In this document: positions 14,092-14,965 of the stretch, piece by piece | Position numbering within the stretch: position 1 is the stretch's first letter | Layout: each line of letters begins with the position of its first letter | From: an uncultured Eubacterium sp. | Lineage (GTDB): Bacteria > Bacillota > Clostridia > Lachnospirales > Lachnospiraceae | Reading direction: 5' to 3' | Length of the DNA stretch: 14,965 bases | Assembly (NCBI GenBank): GCA_910584595.1 | Contig: CAJUBQ010000101.1 | Coordinates: 1 to 14,965, forward strand | Program-made: the position numbers and the translations under genes | Notes under the pieces: generated by a model | Seen by the model: the letters and a program-made list of their open reading frames with translations, nothing else | The model's database searches: none | Told to the model about the DNA's origin: nothing

Positions 14092-14965
14092 ATGGTCAAA
14101 AAACGTAAATTTCATATTATTCGCCAGTGGAACCGCATCTTTATCCGTAAAAAGTACAAAGACCGGCTGTTTCGTAAAGTGTTTCAGGATAAAAACGACC
14201 TTCTGGCCCTTTATAACGCGGTCAGCCATACAGACTACAAGGACCCTGCCGCTTTGGAGATTACAACCATCGACAACGCCATTTATATGTCTATGAAAAA
14301 CGACCTCTCATTTCTTATCGGCTCCGTCATGAATCTGTATGAACATCAATCAACTTTCAACCCAAATATGCCGCTTCGAGGCCTGTCTTATTTTGCCAGG
14401 CTTTACGAAGCCTATACGGCCCGGCATGAACTCAACGTTTATGGCAGAAAGCTGATCCCCCTTCCCATGCCCCAATACATTGTCTTCTACAACGGCAGGG
14501 AAGACCAGCCTGACGAATCCTGGCTGAAGCTGTCCGACGCGTTTCTCCCGCCGTTTAAAGATGGCGACGCGCCTGTTTTGGAATGCCGCGTGCGAATGCT
14601 CAATATTAATCTGGGACATAACCTGCCGTTAATGCAGGACTGCCGCAGGCTTTGGGAATATTCCGCATTTATGAACGAAGTCAGCCGTAACCTTAGCCGT
14701 GGTTTTTCTTTAGAACACGCTGTCAATGCCGCAATGGATAACTGTATCAAACAGGATATTTTAAGAGATGTCCTGTTACAAAGCCGAAGTGAGGTGCTGC
14801 TTATGTTTTTAACTGAATATGATGAAAAGCTTCATTTAGATAAAACTTTTGAAGAAGGCCGTGAAACCGGGCTTGAACAAGGACGTAAGCTGGGCCTGGA
14901 GCAGGGACAAAAGCTGGGCCTGGAGCAGGGACAAAAGCTGGGCCTGGAGCAGGGACAAAAGCTGG
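14092..14965 (+). CDS. Rpn-family recombination-promoting nuclease / PD-(D/E)XK putative transposase (partial)
   Basis: The frame is open from ATG 14092 to the window end (291 codons seen), with GGAGG 7 nt upstream. Rpn proteins are endonucleases linked to RecA-independent recombination and, in some cases, phage defence. The core is visible: D71 in MKNDLSF, then E84-x-Q86 in LYEHQST, the PD-(D/E)XK-type D...ExQ set. It is followed by family motifs NPNMPLRGL, KLIPLPMPQYIVFYNG, LECRVRMLNIN and a helical EYSAFMNEV region. From about residue 264 the sequence becomes EEGRETGLEQGRK and then a perfect 8-residue repeat LGLEQGQK, as in the charged coiled tails common in this family in Clostridia. The C-terminus and stop lie outside the window. 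It is unlike the arcC unit and has its own promoter. Confidence 0.9.
   Translation, partial: MVKKRKFHIIRQWNRIFIRKKYKDRLFRKVFQDKNDLLALYNAVSHTDYKDPAALEITTIDNAIYMSMKNDLSFLIGSVMNLYEHQSTFNPNMPLRGLSYFARLYEAYTARHELNVYGRKLIPLPMPQYIVFYNGREDQPDESWLKLSDAFLPPFKDGDAPVLECRVRMLNINLGHNLPLMQDCRRLWEYSAFMNEVSRNLSRGFSLEHAVNAAMDNCIKQDILRDVLLQSRSEVLLMFLTEYDEKLHLDKTFEEGRETGLEQGRKLGLEQGQKLGLEQGQKLGLEQGQKL
14890..14965 (+). repeat. 24-bp perfect tandem repeat in the Rpn tail
   Basis: Three identical 24-bp units (14890-14913, 14914-14937, 14938-14961) plus the first 4 bp of a fourth at the window edge. Each unit codes for LGLEQGQK. The array continues beyond the window, so the copy number is unknown. Confidence 0.97.

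Noticed and set aside
1..14965. CRISPR array, integrase gene or rRNA
   Set aside because: No regularly spaced repeats, no tyrosine/serine integrase motifs and no rRNA sequence were seen. The only regular repeat is the coding 24-bp array at the right edge.

Overview
The window looks like a chromosomal segment from a low-GC Gram-positive bacterium of the class Clostridia, probably Lachnospiraceae. The signs are strong AGGAGG-type ribosome binding sites, vegetative promoters with 17-bp spacers, an Rpn-type nuclease/transposase gene with a repetitive tail, an IS200/IS605 remnant of the clostridial type, a sigma-D (motility) style promoter and a giant Ig-like surface protein. This placement is inferred from gene families, not from a database search.

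Layout. 1-400: a GC-rich stretch that may be the end of an upstream gene, then a tRNA-Leu (anticodon UAG) behind a good promoter. 520-1341 (-): an uncharacterised 273-aa protein behind a sigma-D-like promoter. 1539-1833 (+): a small gene of about 67 residues with its own promoter. 1906-2694 (-): a membrane-anchored protein with a calcium-loop-like motif. 2824-6631 (-): a tight operon of (i) a sensor ATPase/histidine kinase split into two reading frames, (ii) a receiver-domain protein with no DNA-binding domain, and (iii) an HNH nuclease. 6640-7065 (-): a decayed IS200/IS605 element directly abutting the operon's first gene. 7190-7445 (+): a second, deletion-damaged copy of the small gene with its promoter and terminator. 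7520-7684 (-): a possible gene relic. 7912-12363 (-): a 1483-aa secreted, S-layer-like multidomain protein. 12714-13646 (-): carbamate kinase. 14092 to the window end (+): an Rpn/PD-(D/E)XK family protein, cut off by the window.

The most interesting part is the 2824-6631 operon. The first gene starts with an Hsp90/MORC-like GHKL ATPase domain and then reads into a histidine-kinase dimerisation motif and a second GHKL ATPase domain, but only after a -1 shift. The shift falls exactly on a canonical U UUU UUC slippery heptamer, one codon before the putative phospho-accepting histidine. Shifted reading gives one 846-aa protein. With the receiver protein and the HNH nuclease this looks like a phosphorelay-gated nuclease, plausibly an anti-phage or stress system. 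The only promoter I can see for it, and its ribosome binding site, lie in the remains of the IS element upstream.

The small-gene copies at 1.5 kb and 7.2 kb bracket the membrane protein, the operon and the IS remnant, as if this block were a cassette in an accessory island. The surface-protein gene, carbamate kinase and tRNA look like ordinary chromosomal neighbours.
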